A DNA stretch of 35,919 nucleotides from Nocardia cyriacigeorgica NBRC 100375 (GTDB taxonomy: Bacteria > Actinomycetota > Actinomycetes > Mycobacteriales > Mycobacteriaceae): assembly GCF_000308555.1 (NCBI RefSeq), contig NZ_BAFY01000208.1, positions 1 to 35,919 of the forward strand, given 5' to 3'. The notes under the pieces are model-generated. The model made no database searches, was not told the DNA's origin, and was given only the letters and a program-made list of their open reading frames with translations. Positions within the stretch are counted from its first letter, which is position 1. Each line of letters starts with the position of its first letter. Position numbers and translations under genes: made by a program. Below, piece after piece: positions 9,018-18,008 of this stretch.

Positions 9018-10026
9018 GCTCAACTCCTGAAGCGAACGGGCGAATCGACCGGCTCTGCCATTCTGCCGCTCCTTCGTCGCGGCGTGTTCGCGGCCCCCTC
9101 ATGGCTCGCTTTTCGGGGGCCGCGAACGGGGCTCCTCGAGGTCGCCCTCCAGTGCCTGCGACGAGGTCGGCGCGACAACATCGATCTGGCCGCCCGTTGC
9201 CGGTGCGCACCGGTGATGACCTTGCTTGCCACGAACTGCGCGTGCACACGCTCTCGACAACGCCGATACAGGTGGGCGCATATTCGGGCGGCACCCTGCG
9301 GCGCAACCCAATGCAACGGCCGGTCAGCCCCAATTTTCGAGCGAAGCGAGACCGAGCCCCACAGTTCGCGGCCCAGCGCGCAAAATCACGGCACGTAGCG
9401 GCGCAGGCGGCGAACTCGCGGAAGTAGGAGAGCTTCTCCGGTGGGACGATCGCCGGCAGCAGGAAGTACCAGGCGCGTTCCATGCGGGTGGCCATCTGGT
9501 CGATGGCTTCGGTGCCGACCGCGACGATGTGCACGCCGGTGGTGACGCCCTGCAGCAGCAGGCCGATCGTTTCCGGGTCGAGGTCGGGCATCAGGTCGCC
9601 CTGAGCGATGGCGCGCTCGGCCAGCAGGCGGTAGGTCTCACCCCAGGACTTGGCGATGTTGTCGCCCGCGGCGCCGCGGTAGTCGCCGATCTGGTGGGTG
9701 AGTTTGAGCATCGCGCCGACCATCGGGTCGTTCATCGACAGATCCGCCACCACGTAGGTGATGCCGATGCAGGCCTCGAGCGCGGGCACCCGGGGATCGA
9801 AGAAACCCTGGCAGGAACTCACCAGACGCTCGTTGCCCTGGTCGACGACCGCGCGGGCCAGCTCTTCCTTCGAACCGAAGTGAAAGTACAAGGCGCCCTT
9901 GGTCACGTTGGACTGCGCGATGATCTCGCTCAGGCTCGCGTTCGCATAGCCCAAGCGCAGAAAGACATCGGCCGCGCCCGCGAGGACGGAGTCGCGGGTG
10001 ATCTCCGCGCGCGCTTGCCTAGCCAT
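8743..10026 (-). CDS. ScbR-like TetR regulator with run-on C-terminus (possibly damaged)
   Basis: The first ~200 codons (10026 down to about 9425) encode a gamma-butyrolactone-receptor type TetR repressor. The helix-turn-helix is [20 protein letters not shown]...[26 protein letters not shown], and the ligand domain ends [16 protein letters not shown]. ScbR relatives stop about 15-20 residues later (near 215). Here no stop is met until 8743, giving 427 codons whose second half is Arg/Gly-rich, unlike any family member, and overlaps mfd by 275 bases on the same strand in another frame. Dispersed repeat DNA begins right after the conserved part. Either the C-terminus was replaced when the repeat inserted, or a frameshift hides the original stop; one shifted frame stops at 9386-9388. 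Confidence 0.65.
   Translation of the reverse strand: MARQARAEITRDSVLAGAADVFLRLGYANASLSEIIAQSNVTKGALYFHFGSKEELARAVVDQGNERLVSSCQGFFDPRVPALEACIGITYVVADLSMNDPMVGAMLKLTHQIGDYRGAAGDNIAKSWGETYRLLAERAIAQGDLMPDLDPETIGLLLQGVTTGVHIVAVGTEAIDQMATRMERAWYFLLPAIVPPEKLSYFREFAACAATCRDFARWAANCGARSRFARKLGLTGRCIGLRRRVPPEYAPTCIGVVESVCTRSSWQARSSPVRTGNGRPDRCCRADLVAGTGGRPRGAPFAAPEKRAMRGPRTRRDEGAAEWQSRSIRPFASGVEHVCPTSTSGGPGRRGRRRYRAADRIRPGRHVAGGVGRAVGGAGVRGGDGGGEHTGGGGDGHRARGRRSDRRADRDPRRGGRAVPVLGDAAA
9086..9127. repeat. Palindromic repeat element upstream of mfd (short copy)
   Basis: Perfect 13-bp inverted repeat GTTCGCGGCCCCC (9086-9098) and GGGGGCCGCGAAC (9115-9127) around a 16-base loop. On the minus strand its 3' end, GGGGGCCGCGAACACGC, is the same 17 bases found in plus orientation at the right end of the large hairpin at 25322-25412. 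It therefore belongs to the same repeat family. There is no T-run. Confidence 0.8.
9335..9373 (+). repeat. Dispersed repeat, copy A
   Basis: This 39-base stretch, beginning TTTCGAGCGAAGCGAGACC and ending AGTTCGCGGCC, is 34/39 identical to 25293-25331. The two copies differ only in a five-base middle block (CCCAC versus ATGCG). It lies inside the run-on 3' part of the ScbR-like TetR frame, just past the point where family similarity ends. Confidence 0.85.
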
Positions 10027-10049
10027 CAGATCCGCCTGTCATCCCAAAA

Positions 10050-10098
10050 ACCAGCCATCCTGAAGTAGACCGACATCCCGAATTTGACCGACATACCG
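10050..10098. promoter_or_regulatory. 18-bp-period direct repeats upstream of the ScbR-like gene
   Basis: GACCGACATCCCG (10068-10080) and GACCGACATACCG (10086-10098) repeat with an exact 18-bp period. A weaker copy, ACCAGCCATCCTG (10050-10062), is in the same phase. They lie 24-72 bases upstream of the ATG at 10026. The repeats are likely operator sites for autoregulation, though ScbR-type repressors normally bind palindromes. The binding protein is an inference. Confidence 0.5.
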
Positions 10099-10208
10099 CC
10101 CGAACAGCACCCAAAGGATGGGTGAACCGTACCACCAGCGCGCCGCTCGGCAGACGATTCGAGTATGTGGTGCAAGCTCGTTCGCAATTCACCGGTTAAC
10201 TCTCCCGG

Positions 10209-10913
10209 TCAGTTCTCGGTCCCGGCCGGCCACTCCGAACTGAGCTGTGGATCGGCCTCGAGGTGGCGCAGACCGTTCCAGCAGAGGTTGACCAGATGCG
10301 CCGCGACGACCTCCTTGGACGGGGTGCGCTCATCGAGCCACCAGGTGGCCGCGGTGGACACCATGCCGACGAGTGCCTGGGCGTAGAGGGTGGCCAGGCT
10401 GGTGTCCAGATCGCGGCGTTCGAAGTCGCCGGCGAGGATGTGCGCGACCTGGTTCACGGCTTCGTTGAGCAGGCTCGAATAGCGCCCGTCGCCGGTTTGC
10501 GGCAGCTGATCGCGGACCAGGATCCGGAATCCGTCGGTGCGCTGCTCGATGTAGGTGAGCAGCGCCAGCGCCACCTGCTCGAGCCGGACCCGCGACCGAT
10601 TCTGGGTCAGCGAGGAGGTGATCATGTCCAGCAGCATCGACATCTCACGATCGACGACGACGGCGTAGAGGCCCTCTTTCCCGCCGAAGTGCTCGTAGAC
10701 CACCGGCTTGGACACCTGCGCGCGCTGGGCGATCTCCTCGATGGAGGTGGCGTCGTAGCCGCGTTCGGCGAACAACGCGCGACCGATCTCGATCAGTTGC
10801 TGACGCCGCTGCGTGCCCGTCATCCTCGGGCGGGGCGGCTGGCCGCCGCGGCGGGCTTTGTCGCCGGATGCGCCGACGCGCGGATTCTCGCCGGTCGTGG
10901 GTGTCTCGTGCAT
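10209..10913 (-). CDS. TetR/AcrR family regulator (Rv1019-like)
   Basis: A 234-residue TetR repressor. After a disordered ~30-residue N-terminus comes MTGTQRRQQLIEIGRALFAERGYDATSIEEIAQRAQVSKPVVYEHFGGKEGLYAVVV, the helix-turn-helix, then an all-helical ligand domain ending NLCWNGLRHLEADP. The start has GGGAGG close upstream. Position between glmU (divergent) and mfd (same strand) equals that of Rv1019 in M. tuberculosis, so it is probably the orthologue, but here a second TetR gene separates it from mfd. A dyad at 10944-10959 is a likely binding site. The ligand is unknown. Confidence 0.9.
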   Translation of the reverse strand: MHETPTTGENPRVGASGDKARRGGQPPRPRMTGTQRRQQLIEIGRALFAERGYDATSIEEIAQRAQVSKPVVYEHFGGKEGLYAVVVDREMSMLLDMITSSLTQNRSRVRLEQVALALLTYIEQRTDGFRILVRDQLPQTGDGRYSSLLNEAVNQVAHILAGDFERRDLDTSLATLYAQALVGMVSTAATWWLDERTPSKEVVAAHLVNLCWNGLRHLEADPQLSSEWPAGTEN

Positions 10914-10943
10914 TGGCCTCCCTACCTACGCCGGCGAATGGTA

Positions 10944-10977
10944 TGGGACAACTGTTCCAGACAGCTCGCGCGCGAGC
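10944..10977. promoter_or_regulatory. Candidate TetR operator and adjacent palindrome
   Basis: TGGGACAACTGTTCCA (10944-10959) is a dyad of form TGGnACAnnTGTnCCA, lying 31 bases upstream of the TetR start. Next to it is a perfect 14-bp palindrome GCTCGCGCGCGAGC (10964-10977). Together they sit between the TetR gene and tRNA-Gln. Autorepression is inferred from the usual TetR arrangement. Confidence 0.5.
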
Positions 10978-11092
10978 GCAGCCGGGCGCGCGAATCACGC
11001 CCACGGTTCGACGGATCCGAGGTCGGCATGCGAGTATCGTTGCCGTGCCGAGGCGCACTGGCGGGCGCGTATGTGTCCCGTCGATGCGACAA

Positions 11093-11163
11093 TCCGCCGT
11101 AGTGTAATGGCAGCACCTCTGATTTTGGTTCAGATAGTTCAGGTTCGAGTCCTGGCGGCGGAG
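11093..11163 (+). tRNA. tRNA-Gln (anticodon TTG)
   Basis: The acceptor stem TCCGCCG (11093-11099) pairs perfectly with CGGCGGA (11156-11162), followed by a G discriminator. The anticodon arm is TCTGA-TTTTGGT-TCAGA, giving anticodon TTG (reads CAA, glutamine). The T arm contains GGTTCGAGTCC. CCA is not encoded. It lies just upstream of glmU. Confidence 0.95.
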
Positions 11164-11330
11164 CACGCGAGCACAGCGGATCAGCTCGCGGGTACGGTGT
11201 CCAGCGCACGGGTGCGGTGCCGGCCGTTGGCACGGTGGCCTGCCACGGACACGGTGCCGGCTCACGGGCAGTGTGAGCTGCGTGGGCCGCAGGTTTGACC
11301 AGCACGATGACAGGCAGCCGAGGGAGATTC

Positions 11331-12821
11331 ATGCCACAGCAGACCGCCGTCGTCGTTCTCGCAGCCGGTGCCGGGACACGAATGCGGTCGAAGACCCCCA
11401 AAGTTTTGCATTCGCTGGCCGGCCGCAGCATGCTCGCGCACGCGCTGCATGCGGCGAACGAGATCGACCCCGCGTATCTGATCACGGTGGTCGGGCACGA
11501 CCGGGAGCAGGTCGGTGCCGCGGTCGCGGAGGTAGCCGCCGAACAGGCCCGCGAGATCATTCCTGCGGTGCAGGAGGAGCAGCTCGGCACCGGCCACGCC
11601 GTGCAGTGCGGGCTGACCGCGCTGCCGGACGACTTCACCGGTGACGTGCTCGTCACCTCCGCCGATGTGCCGCTGCTGGACGGACACACCCTGTCCGCCC
11701 TGCTCGACGAGCACCGCAGCTACGCCGACCGGCCCGCGGTCACCGTCCTGACCTTCGTCCCGGACGACCCGAACGGCTACGGCCGGATCGTGCGCGACGC
11801 CGACGGCCAGGTGGTCGAGATCGTCGAGCATGCCGACGCCACCCCGGAACAGGCCCAGATCAACGAGGTCAACTCCGGTGTGTACGCCTTCGACGTGACG
11901 GTGCTGCGCACCATGCTCGGGCGGCTGTCCACCGCGAACGCCCAGCACGAGCTCTACCTGACCGATGTGCTGCGGCTGGCGCACGAGGCGGGCCATCCCG
12001 TGCAGGGTGCGCGTCTGGTCGATTCGGCGAAGGTCACCGGCGTCAACGACCGGGTCCAGCTGGCCGCGGCGGCGCGCACGCTCAACCGCTACATCCTGGA
12101 ACGGCATATGCGCGCCGGTGTGACCGTCATCGATCCGGCCACCACCTGGGTCGACGCCGGCGTGCGGATCGGCCGCGATGTGACGCTTCGGCCGGGTGTG
12201 CAGCTGCTCGGCAATACCGTCATCGGCGAGGACGCCGAGATCGGGCCGGATTCCACGCTCACTGATGTGATCGTCGGCGACGGCGCGAAGGTGGTGCGCA
12301 CGCACGGCGAGGGCGCGGTGATCGGGCCCGCCGCCACCGTCGGGCCGTTCAGTTTCCTGCGGCCGGGCACCGTGCTCGGCGAGTCCGGCAAACTCGGAGC
12401 GTTCGTCGAAACCAAGAACGCCGCCATCGGCGCGCACTCCAAGGTGCCGCATCTGACCTACGTCGGCGACGCCACCATCGGCGAGCACAGCAACATCGGC
12501 GCGTCCAGCGTTTTCGTGAACTACGACGGGGTCAACAAGCACCACACCACCGTCGGCTCGCATGTGCGCACGGGCAGCGACACCATGTTCGTCGCGCCGA
12601 TCACCGTGGGTGACGGCGCCTATTCGGCGGCGGGTACTGTACTGCGCAGAAACGTTCCGCCGGGGGCGCTCGCCGTGTCGGGTGGACCACAGCGCAATAT
12701 TGAGAACTGGGTGCAGCGGTATCGTCCCGGAACCGCTGCGGCGCGCGCGGCGGCAGAAGCCATCGCGGCAAACGAGATGTCGAGTCAGGCAATCGAGCTA
12801 AAGGATGGCAAACAGCAGTGA
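11331..12821 (+). CDS. glmU: Bifunctional UDP-GlcNAc pyrophosphorylase / GlcN-1-P acetyltransferase
   Basis: A 496-residue two-domain enzyme that acetylates glucosamine-1-phosphate and joins it to UTP, giving UDP-GlcNAc for peptidoglycan and arabinogalactan linker synthesis. The N-terminal nucleotidyltransferase motif is LAAGAGTRM...KTPKVLH (residues 10-25), with the uracil-site stretch QLGTGHAVQ. The C-terminal left-handed beta-helix shows hexapeptide repeats ([23 protein letters not shown]) and the acetyl-CoA site region [24 protein letters not shown] 11331 follows GAGGGAG and gives the mycobacterial length; the in-frame start at 11295 lacks a site. prs overlaps its stop (GTGA). Confidence 0.97.
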   Translation: MPQQTAVVVLAAGAGTRMRSKTPKVLHSLAGRSMLAHALHAANEIDPAYLITVVGHDREQVGAAVAEVAAEQAREIIPAVQEEQLGTGHAVQCGLTALPDDFTGDVLVTSADVPLLDGHTLSALLDEHRSYADRPAVTVLTFVPDDPNGYGRIVRDADGQVVEIVEHADATPEQAQINEVNSGVYAFDVTVLRTMLGRLSTANAQHELYLTDVLRLAHEAGHPVQGARLVDSAKVTGVNDRVQLAAAARTLNRYILERHMRAGVTVIDPATTWVDAGVRIGRDVTLRPGVQLLGNTVIGEDAEIGPDSTLTDVIVGDGAKVVRTHGEGAVIGPAATVGPFSFLRPGTVLGESGKLGAFVETKNAAIGAHSKVPHLTYVGDATIGEHSNIGASSVFVNYDGVNKHHTTVGSHVRTGSDTMFVAPITVGDGAYSAAGTVLRRNVPPGALAVSGGPQRNIENWVQRYRPGTAAARAAAEAIAANEMSSQAIELKDGKQQ

Positions 12822-13798
12822 CCGCGTCATGGATCGACAATCAGAAGAACCTGATGCTATTCGCCGGACGTTCGCATCCTGAGCTGGCCGAACAGGTCGC
12901 CAAGGAACTCGACGTCCACGTCACGCCCCAGACCGCGCGCGACTTCGCCAACGGTGAGATCTTCGTTCGCTTCGAAGAGTCGGTCCGTGGTTCGGACGCC
13001 TTCGTGCTGCAGAGCTTCCCCGCGCCCCTCAACGAGTGGCTGATGGAACAGCTCATCATGATCGACGCGCTCAAGCGCGGTTCGGCCAAGCGGATCACCG
13101 CGATCCTGCCGTTCTACCCGTACGCGCGCCAGGACAAGAAGCACCGCGGCCGCGAGCCCATCTCGGCTCGTCTGGTCGCCGACCTGCTCAAGACCGCGGG
13201 CGCGGACCGCATCATCACCGTCGACCTGCACACCGACCAGATCCAGGGCTTCTTCGACGGCCCGGTCGACCACATGCACGCCCAGCTGCAGCTGGCCGAG
13301 TACGTGCGGTCCAACTACAGCCTCGAGCACATCACCGTGGTCTCCCCCGATTCCGGCCGCGTGCGCGTCGCCGAGAAGTGGGCCGACTCCCTCGGCGGCT
13401 CGCCGCTGGCGTTCATCCACAAGACCCGCGACCCGCTGGTGCCCAATCAGGTCAAGTCCAACCGCGTGGTCGGTGAGGTCGAGGGCCGCACCTGCATCCT
13501 GATCGACGACATGATCGACACCGGTGGCACCATCGCCGGCGCGGTCAGCGTGCTGAAGGAAGCCGGCGCCGGTGACGTCGTCATCGCCGCGACCCACGGT
13601 GTGCTCAGCTCGCCCGCCGCCGAGCGGCTGGCCGCCTGCGGCGCCAAAGAGGTCGTGGTGACCAACACCCTGCCGATCACCGAGGACAAGAAGTTCCCGC
13701 AGCTGACCGTGCTGTCGATCGCGCCGCTGCTGGCCCGCACCATCCGCGAGGTGTTCGAGAACGGCTCGGTGACCGGGCTGTTCAACGGCAACGCCTGA
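12818..13798 (+). CDS. prs: Ribose-phosphate pyrophosphokinase (PRPP synthase)
   Basis: A 326-residue enzyme that makes PRPP from ribose-5-phosphate and ATP. In mycolate-forming actinobacteria PRPP also feeds decaprenylphosphoryl arabinose and so the cell wall. Visible motifs are the flexible-loop region [18 protein letters not shown], the ribose-5-P/metal loop [12 protein letters not shown], and the PRPP signature [17 protein letters not shown]. The GTG start overlaps the glmU TGA by four bases, so the pair is coupled, as in the M. tuberculosis glmU-prsA operon. A strong terminator follows. Confidence 0.97.
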   Translation: MTASWIDNQKNLMLFAGRSHPELAEQVAKELDVHVTPQTARDFANGEIFVRFEESVRGSDAFVLQSFPAPLNEWLMEQLIMIDALKRGSAKRITAILPFYPYARQDKKHRGREPISARLVADLLKTAGADRIITVDLHTDQIQGFFDGPVDHMHAQLQLAEYVRSNYSLEHITVVSPDSGRVRVAEKWADSLGGSPLAFIHKTRDPLVPNQVKSNRVVGEVEGRTCILIDDMIDTGGTIAGAVSVLKEAGAGDVVIAATHGVLSSPAAERLAACGAKEVVVTNTLPITEDKKFPQLTVLSIAPLLARTIREVFENGSVTGLFNGNA

Positions 13799-13812
13799 CC
13801 CTCGACGCCCGT

Positions 13813-13851
13813 GACGGGCCCGGACCACACGGTCCGGGCCCGTCATTTTTT
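13813..13851 (+). terminator. Intrinsic terminator after glmU-prs
   Basis: Perfect 14-bp stem GACGGGCCCGGACC (13813-13826) and GGTCCGGGCCCGTC (13831-13844), loop ACAC, then ATTTTTT (13845-13851). It begins 15 bases after the prs stop. A clean rho-independent terminator of this form is uncommon in such GC-rich genomes. Confidence 0.95.
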
Positions 13852-13948
13852 GTGTCCGGGTTCCCGCGATCGGCGCGCCGATCGGCGCATACTGGCGAAC
13901 ATAGACCCGCTCCACCGCCGTACCCGATCGGACGATGAGGAGAGCCCT

Positions 13949-14722
13949 ATGAGCACGCCGCAGCAACCGCAGGATCCCGGCAGCGGGGACCGGCCACAGG
14001 ACGGGGAACCGCGCGCGACGCCGCCGGAGCGGGAGCCGGAAACTTCGGAGCCGTCGAGCGAAGCGGGTGAGGTGACCGGTTCGGCGCCCGGCGAAGGGGC
14101 GGGGACCCGGCCACCATCGCTGGACAAACCCTCCGGCGGGGTGGGCACACCAGGTGGTGAGGTGCCCGAGCAGGCCTGGCGGGAGCAGCCGCGGGAGAGC
14201 GGGCCGGGGCAGGCGTGGAGCGCGCAGCCAGGCGGGGTCGGGTCGGCGTCCGGGCAACCGCCGTCCGGGGAGCAGCCCTGGGGATCCGGCGGCGCACAGC
14301 CGTACGGCGAGCAGTACCCGCAGGGGCACCAGGGCGAGCAGTGGGGCGGCGGGCCGGGCGGAACATCGGGGTACCCGGGATACCCAGAAGGCGCGTATCC
14401 GTCGGCGACCGGTGGGCCCGGCGGTGAGGCCGGTGGTGGCTTCCCGTCGTATCCGCAGCAGTCGTTCCAGCCCTACGACGCCCAGCCGCAGCGCTCGGGG
14501 GCGCAGGTGTTCTCCATCATCGGGTTCGTCTGCGCGGGCATCTGCCTGCTGTTCTGCCCGATCCTGTTCGGGCCCGCCGGCATCATCCTCGGCATCATCG
14601 GTCACAACAAAGGCGAACCGCTCGGGAAGTGGGCCGCGATCGCCGCGGGTGTGGCGATGGCGATCGGGTTGATCCTCACCTTCGCGTTCTTCAACGCCGA
14701 CATCGTGCCCGAACAGAACTAG
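13949..14722 (+). CDS. Gly/Pro/Gln-rich membrane protein with DUF4190-like C-terminus
   Basis: 257 residues. The first ~180 are disordered, rich in Gly, Pro, Gln and Glu, with PGY/PYG-like elements typical of actinobacterial membrane proteins. The last ~70 hold two hydrophobic helices, VFSIIGFVCAGICLLFCPILF...GIILGIIGH and KWAAIAAGVAMAIGLILTFAFF, like DUF4190 proteins. ATG 13949 follows GAGGAG. The function is unknown. It has its own leader after the prs terminator and converges on egtD with only a 14-base gap. Confidence 0.75.
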   Translation: MSTPQQPQDPGSGDRPQDGEPRATPPEREPETSEPSSEAGEVTGSAPGEGAGTRPPSLDKPSGGVGTPGGEVPEQAWREQPRESGPGQAWSAQPGGVGSASGQPPSGEQPWGSGGAQPYGEQYPQGHQGEQWGGGPGGTSGYPGYPEGAYPSATGGPGGEAGGGFPSYPQQSFQPYDAQPQRSGAQVFSIIGFVCAGICLLFCPILFGPAGIILGIIGHNKGEPLGKWAAIAAGVAMAIGLILTFAFFNADIVPEQN

Positions 14723-14736
14723 CGCGGCCCGCCGGC

Positions 14737-15708
14737 TCAGCCGCGGGTCGCCAGCACCAAGGTGAACCGGCTGTCCGGGTCGGTCCAGGCCTTGTCCAGG
14801 GTGAACCCGGCGGCGGACAGTTCGGTGTCGAGACCTTCCAGGCGGAACTTGGCGGAGATCTCGGTGCGTAGCTGCTCGCCACGGGCGAAGTCGAGCACGA
14901 GGCCGAGATCGGCGACGTCGACCCGCATGTCCGCGGTGGCTTCCAGCCGCATCTCGATCCACTCGTTCTCGGCGTCCCAGACGGCGACATGGCGGAAGTC
15001 GTCGGGAACGAAGTCGGCCGCGAGGCGGGCATTGAGCACGTGCAGCACATTGCGGTTGAACTCGGCGGTCACCCCGGCGGCGTCATCGTAGGCGGGCACC
15101 AGGATCGCCGGGTCGATCACCAGGCCCGCACCGAGGAGCAGGTGTTCGCCGGGTTCGAGCACGTCATGGACGTCGGTGAGGAATTCGGCGCGTTCGGCGG
15201 GCACCAGGTTGCCGATGGTGCCGCCGAGGAAGGCGATCATCCGGCGGCCTCCACGCGGCAGATTGTGCAGGGTGTCGGTGAAATCGCTGACCACTCCGTG
15301 CACCGCGAGCCCGGGGAACTCACGCGCGACCTCGGCGGCGGTGGCTCGCAGCGCGCTCGCCGAGACGTCCTGCGGCACATAGGTTTTCAGCGGACCTTCG
15401 GCGGTGAGCGCCGACAGCAGCAGCCGGGTCTTCGCCGCGGAGCCCGCGCCGAGCTCGACCAGCACCTGCGCCTGGGCCGTGCGGGCGATCTCGCCGACCA
15501 CCCGTTCGAGCAGGGCACGTTCGGTGCGGGTCGGGTAATACTCGGGCAGCTCTGTGATCTGCTCGAACAGTTCACTGCCGCGCGCGTCGTAGAACCACTT
15601 GGGCGGCAGCCACTTCGGATCGGCGGTGAGCCCGCGCCGAGCGTCCGCGCGCAGCGCCGCGGTGAGGTCGTCGTCGGTGAGATGGACTTCCAGCGTCGGT
15701 GCGGTCAT
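14737..15708 (-). CDS. egtD: L-histidine N-alpha-methyltransferase EgtD
   Basis: A 323-residue SAM-dependent methyltransferase that trimethylates histidine to hercynine, the first step of ergothioneine synthesis. The family start region KWLPPKWFYDARGSELFEQI and ELPEYYPTRTE, the SAM site LVELGAGSAAKTRLLL, AFLGGTIGNL, and the late IEMRLEA...FRLEG all fit EgtD. ATG 15708 gives the usual length and has AAGGA upstream; an in-frame ATG at 15747 overlaps the egtC stop as ATGA and is the alternative. It is the last gene of egtABCD. Confidence 0.95.
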   Translation of the reverse strand: MTAPTLEVHLTDDDLTAALRADARRGLTADPKWLPPKWFYDARGSELFEQITELPEYYPTRTERALLERVVGEIARTAQAQVLVELGAGSAAKTRLLLSALTAEGPLKTYVPQDVSASALRATAAEVAREFPGLAVHGVVSDFTDTLHNLPRGGRRMIAFLGGTIGNLVPAERAEFLTDVHDVLEPGEHLLLGAGLVIDPAILVPAYDDAAGVTAEFNRNVLHVLNARLAADFVPDDFRHVAVWDAENEWIEMRLEATADMRVDVADLGLVLDFARGEQLRTEISAKFRLEGLDTELSAAGFTLDKAWTDPDSRFTLVLATRG

Positions 15709-15743
15709 GGCGGAATCCTTTGCGTCGGGAGGCGAGTCAGAGG

Positions 15744-16571
15744 TCATTCGTTCACCGCACGGTCCAGCGACTCGATCGTCAGCCGACCAGGGGCGGCGCA
15801 CACCAGGCTGTGTTCGGGGATCGGCCGCCAGCGGGGGTCGGCGTCAAAGGGTTCGGAGGCGACGATCGCGAAGTCGTCGGTGACCAGGGCCGAGAGCGCG
15901 TGCTCCCAGGCGGTGGCCCAGATGGTCGAGCCGTCGCCGAGCAGGAAGTTCAGCCGCGCCGCCGGTGCGTGGGCGAGCACAGCGGTGAGCAGCAGCCGGA
16001 GCGCGTCGGCAGGGCTCGCCACCAGATCCGGCGGCGCCCCGGGCGTGAGCAACCCGCGCAGCAGCACCCACATCGCGGCCGAGTCGGTGGCGGACTCGGC
16101 GTCGAGCAGGTCGGCGGTCTGGAACATCCTGGTGGCGCCGGCTCGGGTCGCGGCGTTGTCCAGATCGGCCAAGGCGGCGGTGAGCGCCTTGCGCCAGTTC
16201 GGCACGACGCCGTTGTGGCTGAAGGCCCAGCCGTCATCGATGAACGGCGCGCAGGCTGCCCGCTCGACCGGCATTCCCACCGTCGCGGAACGTACGGCAC
16301 CCAGCACAGCGGTGGATTCGATCTGCGGTAGTACTTCGTCCACCGCGGGGTCGGTCCAGATAGGCGCGGCATTGCGGTAACGGCTGACGCGAGCCCGGCC
16401 GGGATGGTCGGCGTGGCGCCACCACGCGACCCCGAACCCATCGGCGTTGATCGTGCCGCCACCACGCATGTCCCGCGGCGCCCACGCCTGCGTGCGCAGT
16501 GCGTGCACACCGCGGGTGAGCAGCTCGCCGACCGGTTCCGGCGGGCCCACATACGCCAGATGCCTACACAT
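15744..16571 (-). CDS. egtC: Gamma-glutamyl-hercynylcysteine S-oxide amidohydrolase EgtC
   Basis: 275 residues. A class II glutamine-amidotransferase-fold hydrolase that removes the glutamyl group from the sulfoxide made by EgtB. The N-terminal nucleophile is Cys2 of MCRHLAYVG, with the later GGTINADGFGVAWW, AVRSAT and FSHNGVV motifs of the N-terminal nucleophile fold. AAGGAG lies five bases before the ATG. It lies between egtB and egtD on the same strand. Confidence 0.95.
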   Translation of the reverse strand: MCRHLAYVGPPEPVGELLTRGVHALRTQAWAPRDMRGGGTINADGFGVAWWRHADHPGRARVSRYRNAAPIWTDPAVDEVLPQIESTAVLGAVRSATVGMPVERAACAPFIDDGWAFSHNGVVPNWRKALTAALADLDNAATRAGATRMFQTADLLDAESATDSAAMWVLLRGLLTPGAPPDLVASPADALRLLLTAVLAHAPAARLNFLLGDGSTIWATAWEHALSALVTDDFAIVASEPFDADPRWRPIPEHSLVCAAPGRLTIESLDRAVNE

Positions 16572-16664
16572 GGCCGCTCCTTCGGGACCATGGGCCGCTG
16601 ACCCGAGTCGGGCCGCCGCAATCGGCGAATGGACGCCGGCTACCCCTCACGGCGCCGTCGCCGA

Positions 16665-18008
16665 TCACGCTGCCTCCCCCGGCCGCAGATCACGGGCCAG
16701 CCGGAAACCGGCGAAGATCTGCCTGCGGATCGGATGATCCCAGTTGCGGAAGGTGCCGCGGCAGGCCACCGGGTCGGTGCCGAACGAGCCGCCGCGCAGC
16801 ACGCGATAGTCGCCGCCGAAGAAGACCTCCGAATACTCGCGATACGGGAACGCGCGGAAGCCGGGATACGGCTCGAAACCGGACGCGGTCCACTCCCAGA
16901 CGTCGCCGATGAGCTGATGGACGCCGGTCGCCGAGGCACCCGCGGGATACGCGCCGACATCGGCCGGTTCCAGGTGACGCTGGCCGAGGTTGGCGTGCGC
17001 TTCATCGGGTTCGGCCTCGCCCCACGGATAGCGGCGGGACCGGCCGGACTCCGGGTCGTAGCGGGCGGCCTTCTCCCATTCGGTTTCGGTGGGCAGGCGC
17101 TTGCCCGCCCAGCGCGCGTAGGCCTCGGCTTCGAACCAGCAGACGTGCACCACCGGCTGATGCGGCCGCAAGGGCGTCATCACACCGAACACCCGCCGCC
17201 ACCACCGTCCTCCGGGATCGCGCTCCCAGAACTGGGGCGCCACCAGACCGGCCTCCAGGCGATGGTCCCAGCCACGCTTGGACCACAGTTCCGGACGGTC
17301 GTAGCCGCCGTCGGCGATGAAGGCCAGGTACTGCTCGTTGGTGACCGGTGCGGCATCGATGGCGAATCCGGGCACCGACGCCAGATGCGCGGGCCGCTCA
17401 TTGTCGAGCGCCCAGGGGTCGGTGGAGGTGCCCATGGTGAACTGGCCCGCCGGGATGATCACCTCGCCGCTCACCGCGGCGGTTCCGGTGGGCGCCGAGG
17501 GCGCGGACAGCACCGGCGCGCCCGCCCGCAATTGGTGGGTGGCCAGCATGGTTTCGTCGTGCTGCTGTTCGTGCTGGGCGATCATGCCGAAGGCGAACCC
17601 GCCCTCGACCAGCGGTGTGCCGCGCAAGGTGCTGCTCTCCAGCACATCCCACACCTTCTCGCGGACCGTGGCGACGTACTCGCGGGCTTGGCCGGGGTCG
17701 AGCAACGGCAGCTTCGGACGGTTGGCGCGCGCGTGTTTGAACGCGTCGTAGAGCTCGTCGATATCGGCGCGCACCGGCTCCCGGCCGCCGACATCACGCA
17801 CCAACCACAGCTCTTCTTGATTGCCGACGTGGGCCAGGTCCCACACCAGTGGGCTCATCAGCCGCGAATGTTGCGCGACGAGTTCGGCTTCGTCCAGGCA
17901 GTCGGTGAGCGAGGCGCTGCGCGCTCGGGCGCGGGTCAGCGTCTCGGCGATGCGGGAACGGAGCCGTTCGGTCTCGGATGTGTCCTCGGCGGGCAAGTGG
18001 ATGGTCAC
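16665..18008 (-). CDS. egtB: Iron(II)-dependent sulfoxide synthase EgtB
   Basis: 447 residues. EgtB uses O2 and Fe(II) to join gamma-glutamylcysteine to hercynine. The N-terminal DinB-like domain supplies the iron histidines H60 (WDLAHVGNQEE), H146 and H150 (QHEQQHDE). The C-terminal half is a formylglycine-generating-enzyme/lectin-like domain with PVTNEQYLAFI, RLPTETEWEKAARY, VWEWTASGF and RGGSFGT. GTG 18008 is chosen because GGAG lies about seven bases upstream and upstream residues look non-coding. The GTG overlaps the stop of a small frame that itself overlaps egtA. Confidence 0.95.
   Translation of the reverse strand: MTIHLPAEDTSETERLRSRIAETLTRARARSASLTDCLDEAELVAQHSRLMSPLVWDLAHVGNQEELWLVRDVGGREPVRADIDELYDAFKHARANRPKLPLLDPGQAREYVATVREKVWDVLESSTLRGTPLVEGGFAFGMIAQHEQQHDETMLATHQLRAGAPVLSAPSAPTGTAAVSGEVIIPAGQFTMGTSTDPWALDNERPAHLASVPGFAIDAAPVTNEQYLAFIADGGYDRPELWSKRGWDHRLEAGLVAPQFWERDPGGRWWRRVFGVMTPLRPHQPVVHVCWFEAEAYARWAGKRLPTETEWEKAARYDPESGRSRRYPWGEAEPDEAHANLGQRHLEPADVGAYPAGASATGVHQLIGDVWEWTASGFEPYPGFRAFPYREYSEVFFGGDYRVLRGGSFGTDPVACRGTFRNWDHPIRRQIFAGFRLARDLRPGEAA

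Noticed and set aside
14054..14064. CGAGCGAAGCG resembling the dispersed repeat core
   Set aside because: Only 11 bases match, inside a low-complexity coding stretch; neither the flanks nor the GTTCGCGGCC arm are present.
12857..14962. Open frame of 701 codons on the minus strand across prs
   Set aside because: It is antisense to prs and to the Gly/Pro-rich gene, with low-complexity Arg-rich sequence and no domain.
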